From Brachybacterium vulturis (lineage in GTDB: Bacteria > Actinomycetota > Actinomycetes > Actinomycetales > Dermabacteraceae), in the NCBI RefSeq assembly GCF_002407185.1, contig NZ_CP023563.1:3596001-3660000 (forward strand): DNA of 64,000 nucleotides, read 5' to 3'. Below, in pieces: positions 61,052-64,000 of the stretch. Within the stretch, counting starts at the first letter, position 1; each line of letters opens with the position of its first letter. The translations under genes were made by a program, and so were the position numbers. Under the pieces are notes generated by a model. That model ran no database searches and had not been told where the DNA came from. It saw nothing but the letters and a program-made list of their open reading frames with translations.

Positions 61052-63811
61052 ATGCGGATCGAGTTCGGCTGGTCCCTCGACGGCGCCTCCTGGGCCGACG
61101 CCGCCTCCGGCGGGGCGGCCGGGCAGGTGCGGATGGGCCCGCGCGGGCTCCTCGGTCTGCTGCAGACCCGGCTGGGGCTGACCCGGCCGGCCGTGGATCC
61201 GGCTCTCCGCGTCGCCCAGTACCTGCGGCTCATCGAGCAGTGCGGCGAGGACGGGTTCTGGCCCGCACGATCCTTCGCGCTCGATCCGTGGAGCACCGCC
61301 CGGCAGCTGCTCCGCTGGCGCGACGCCGCGGTGGAGGCCGGCTGGCGCCCGGGTGCGGGCGCGGAGGCGGGTGCGGAGGGTGCAGACCTGCCGCCACGGC
61401 TCGCCGCTCTGGCCGCGGTGGAGCGCGGCGCGGTGGTGGGGATGCTCGGCACGGTCGACGCCGACGGGAATCCCGCGACGCTCACTCCGGGGGCGGCGGA
61501 CGACCTCGCCGAGGTGGTCGCCGAGCTCGAGCGCGAGGAGACCGGCTGGCCGCTCGGGATCGACCGCCTGGTCGCGGCGGAGGATCCGGCGAGCCTGCCC
61601 GGGCTGTGGCCGCGCCTGCTGACGCTGCTGGGCGAGGCCGGGGTCGTGGTCACGCGGGCGGAGGACCGGGACGGAGCTCGGCCAGAGGTGGTCGTGGTCC
61701 AGTGCCGTGATGAGTGGACCGCGGCGGATGTCGCCACCCGCTACCTCTCCGCGGGGCCCCCCGAGGGGCTGCACCTGCTGGCCACCACGGACACCGCCGT
61801 GCTCGACGCCGCCCTGCACCGCCGGGGCCTGCCCGCCGTGGGTGCTGTGCAAGGATCCACCGATCGCGCCTCCCACCAGGTGCTGGGGCTGTATCTCGAT
61901 GTCGCGACCGCCCCGGTGGACGTGCACCAGCTCGCCGCGCTGCTGGATCTGCGGGTGCTGCCCGCGTTCGAGCCGGAGGGGGATCCGGTCGGGCTGGTCC
62001 CCGCCCCGGTGCGCAGGGCCCTGCTGCGCGCCCTGGCGAGCGAGCCCGGGGTGGGCGGACCGGCCTGGCGCCAGGCCCTCACCCGGCTCGAGGAGCGTGA
62101 GGACGCGGCGAGGGTGATGGTCTCCGCCCGCGAGATCGATCGCCTGGTGACCGACCCGCTCCCGGCCGATGCCCTGGTCCCGGAGGCGCTGTCCACCCGC
62201 CTGGGCTGGCTCGCGGACCGGCTGCGCGCCGTCGGCCACCGCGACGGCGACCTGCGGGCGAGCCTCACCCAGGTGCAGACGCTGCGCCAGGTGCTCGGGA
62301 TGCTCGACCCCACGACCCCGCTCAGCCGCCGCACGCTGCAGCAGGTCATCGACGCCTGCGGCGGCGAAGGCGGCTCGGCCCTCGCGCGCGCGGAGGTCGC
62401 GGGATGGACCGTGACCACGCGCCCCGCCCAGCTGTCCGCGACCGGCGGCACCGTGCTGTGGTGGGGTCCGGAGGCCGATGAGGTCTCACCTCCCATGGAC
62501 TGGGACCGGGGCGAGGCGGCGGCGCTGACCGCGGGCGGAGCCCACCTGCTGGAGCCCGAGATCCTCGCCTCCCTGCGGGTCGAGGCCGGGATCGCAGGGC
62601 TGGCCGGGGCGGAGACCGTGATCGCGGTGCTGCCGGGGCGGCGGCTCGAGGATGCCGCACGGCCCAGCAGCCTGCTCGCCCGCCTCGAGACCGATGCCGG
62701 GCGCTCGGAGCAGGACCGGCTCACCCCGGAGTCGCTGCTGGACGGCGACCGCTGGTCCCTCGCCGGCCGCAGCCTGGAGGTGCGCAGGCCCGCCGAGGAG
62801 CATCCCTCCCCCGACACCTCCGCGTCGCGCACGACGGGGAACCTCACGCACCTGCTGCCCAGCCGCGTCTCGTACAGCCAGCTCGACACGCTCATCGCCT
62901 GCCCGCACCACTGGGTGCTGCAGTACGCGCTGGGGATCCGCCCGGCCTCCGTCGCCGCCCTGCCCACCGGGCCGCGGATGATCGGCACCCTGGTGCACGC
63001 GGTCGTGGAGACTCTGGTGCAGGAGCGCGGCCGATCGCTGACGCCGCCGTCGGCCGAGCGCATCGGCGAGGTCTTCGACCAGCTCGTCCCGCAGCTCGCC
63101 TCCGAGCTGGACCTCCCCGGTCGCGCCGCCGAGCGCGCCGAGATCCGCAGCCGGGCCCGCCGCTCCCTCACCGAGCTGTTCGGGCGCACCGCCGCGGCGG
63201 GCCTGCAGATCACCGGCACCGAGACCCGCTTCGAGCTGCCGCTGGAGCTGCCGCTGGCCACCGGGCCGCATCCGGTCCTCCTCGCCGGCTCGCGGGACGT
63301 CGATGCTCTCGACGCCGCCGGGAGACCGCTGATCCTGGACCTGAAATGGACCAGCAGCCTGCGCCGCTACGCGGATCTCTTCGACAGCGGGGACGCGATC
63401 CAGCTCGCCACCTACGCGTGGTCCCTCGCCCAGGAGGAGGCGGGACCGGCTGAACCTGCTGAGCCTGCTGGGGTGGGCTACTTCCTGCTGCGCAGCGGGG
63501 AGTTCGTCGCCGCGGATCCGGCCCTGGATCCGCACCGCCGCCCGCCGATGGACGTCGACGACGCCTGGCAGCGGATGCTCGCCAGCGCCTCCGAGGCGCT
63601 CGACGAGATCGCCGCGGGGCAGGTGCGGCTCGGCTGCCGGAGCCTGCTCGACCAGGCCGGCCTGGAGGCCGATGCGACCTATGCCAAGCGCCGCACCGCG
63701 ATCGGGAAGGCGCGCGAGGCCGCCCGCGGGCGGGGACGAGTGCTGGTCGAGGACCACTGCGGCATCGGAGACTACGCCCAGCTGTGCGGGCTGATCGGAG
63801 ACGGACGATGA
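61052..63811 (+). CDS. AddB/RecB-like PD-(D/E)XK nuclease
   Basis: A 919-residue protein. The first 580 residues are like an inactive UvrD-type helicase: no Walker motif is found. From about 610 the nuclease domain follows, with YSQLDTLIACPHHWVLQYAL, GTLVHAVVE, RDVDALDAAGRPLILDLKWTS (metal Asp and catalytic Lys) and QLATYAW. In AddB-type proteins Cys residues hold an Fe-S cluster; here one is in IACPHHW and two in DHCGIGDYAQLCG, where Gly replaces an expected Cys. It overlaps the AddA-like helicase gene by 4 bp; together they repair double-strand breaks. Confidence 0.88.
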   Translation: MRIEFGWSLDGASWADAASGGAAGQVRMGPRGLLGLLQTRLGLTRPAVDPALRVAQYLRLIEQCGEDGFWPARSFALDPWSTARQLLRWRDAAVEAGWRPGAGAEAGAEGADLPPRLAALAAVERGAVVGMLGTVDADGNPATLTPGAADDLAEVVAELEREETGWPLGIDRLVAAEDPASLPGLWPRLLTLLGEAGVVVTRAEDRDGARPEVVVVQCRDEWTAADVATRYLSAGPPEGLHLLATTDTAVLDAALHRRGLPAVGAVQGSTDRASHQVLGLYLDVATAPVDVHQLAALLDLRVLPAFEPEGDPVGLVPAPVRRALLRALASEPGVGGPAWRQALTRLEEREDAARVMVSAREIDRLVTDPLPADALVPEALSTRLGWLADRLRAVGHRDGDLRASLTQVQTLRQVLGMLDPTTPLSRRTLQQVIDACGGEGGSALARAEVAGWTVTTRPAQLSATGGTVLWWGPEADEVSPPMDWDRGEAAALTAGGAHLLEPEILASLRVEAGIAGLAGAETVIAVLPGRRLEDAARPSSLLARLETDAGRSEQDRLTPESLLDGDRWSLAGRSLEVRRPAEEHPSPDTSASRTTGNLTHLLPSRVSYSQLDTLIACPHHWVLQYALGIRPASVAALPTGPRMIGTLVHAVVETLVQERGRSLTPPSAERIGEVFDQLVPQLASELDLPGRAAERAEIRSRARRSLTELFGRTAAAGLQITGTETRFELPLELPLATGPHPVLLAGSRDVDALDAAGRPLILDLKWTSSLRRYADLFDSGDAIQLATYAWSLAQEEAGPAEPAEPAGVGYFLLRSGEFVAADPALDPHRRPPMDVDDAWQRMLASASEALDEIAAGQVRLGCRSLLDQAGLEADATYAKRRTAIGKAREAARGRGRVLVEDHCGIGDYAQLCGLIGDGR

Positions 63812-64000
63812 GCTTCACCCTGATCAACGCCTCGGCGGGGTCCGGCAAGACCCACCGGCTCACCCACGAGATCGCCGACCGCATCGGGGAGGGCCTGCAC
63901 CCCTCGCAGCTGATCGCGACCACCTTCACCCGCAAGGCGGCCTCCGAGCTGGTGGACCGCGTGCACCGCACGCTGCTGGAGCAGCACCGCTTCGACGATG
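63808..64000 (+). CDS. UvrD/REP (AddA/RecB-like) helicase-nuclease, N-terminal 64 residues
   Basis: Only the first 64 codons are in the window; the gene runs off the edge. Walker A is ASAGSGKT and motif Ia is TTFTRKAASEL, both typical of UvrD-type helicases of the AddA/RecB class (vs ASAGTGKT). The ATG overlaps the AddB-like stop (ATGA), so the two subunits are translated together and should form one recombination-repair complex. Confidence 0.9.
   Translation, partial: MSFTLINASAGSGKTHRLTHEIADRIGEGLHPSQLIATTFTRKAASELVDRVHRTLLEQHRFDD

Overview
The window is a 64 kb piece of a high-GC, gene-dense chromosome. GC content, frequent GTG starts, 1-4 bp gene overlaps, a DUF222/HNH protein, Abhydrolase_9 and YhhN proteins and MsiK-style sugar transporters without their own ATPase point to an actinomycete. 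A Micrococcales member such as Brachybacterium/Dermabacteraceae is my inference; no rRNA or other marker is present to prove it. I see no tRNA, CRISPR array, prophage or insertion sequence.

Layout. 1-9.2 kb: 3' end of argS, a YhhN membrane protein, an altered HSL-type esterase, an MTA/SAH-nucleosidase-like enzyme, a 2-hydroxyacid dehydrogenase, an Abhydrolase_9 protein, a sulfurtransferase and a secreted endonuclease/phosphatase-fold protein. 9.2-16.9 kb: a purine-catabolism operon on the minus strand (xdhA-xdhB-xdhC-guanine deaminase-purine permease), preceded by a candidate promoter and two copies of a palindromic element. 17.3-22 kb: a second minus operon, SPFH protein, zinc-ribbon membrane protein, small membrane protein and FAD dehydrogenase. 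22-26 kb: two BASS/ACR3-type carriers flanking an ABC exporter. 25.9-29.5 kb: ABC transporter plus DesKR-type two-component system. 29.6-37.1 kb: an amidohydrolase, then a BlaI/M56-peptidase operon and a convergent DsbA-CcdA-lipoprotein operon; both start at near-identical ACTAT-N5-ATAGT operators, so they look like one regulon. 37-43.3 kb: small housekeeping and unknown genes, a tandem GNAT acetyltransferase and a MerR-PP2C fusion. 43.4-46.8 kb: an AAA ATPase, a cluster of DnaA-box-like repeats and the DUF222/HNH protein. 46.8-54.8 kb: a nicotinamidase gene broken by one in-frame TAG, a FadH-like reductase, a second type of guanine deaminase, a penicillin-binding protein, a PfkB kinase, glutathione peroxidase and a stomatin-like protein. 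54.8-60.9 kb: LacI regulator divergent from a sugar ABC transporter and sulfatase operon. 61-64 kb: an AddB-like nuclease and the start of an AddA-like helicase.

A window-wide regularity is a TAnnnT hexamer ending 6-8 nt before the start codon of at least ten genes, the pattern of leaderless transcription in actinobacteria. The observations I rate highest are the BlaI-type dual operator regulon, the two-site element upstream of xdhA, the DnaA-box repeat next to the AAA ATPase, the amber stop in an otherwise intact pncA, and the candidate inverted repeat upstream of the ABC/two-component operon.
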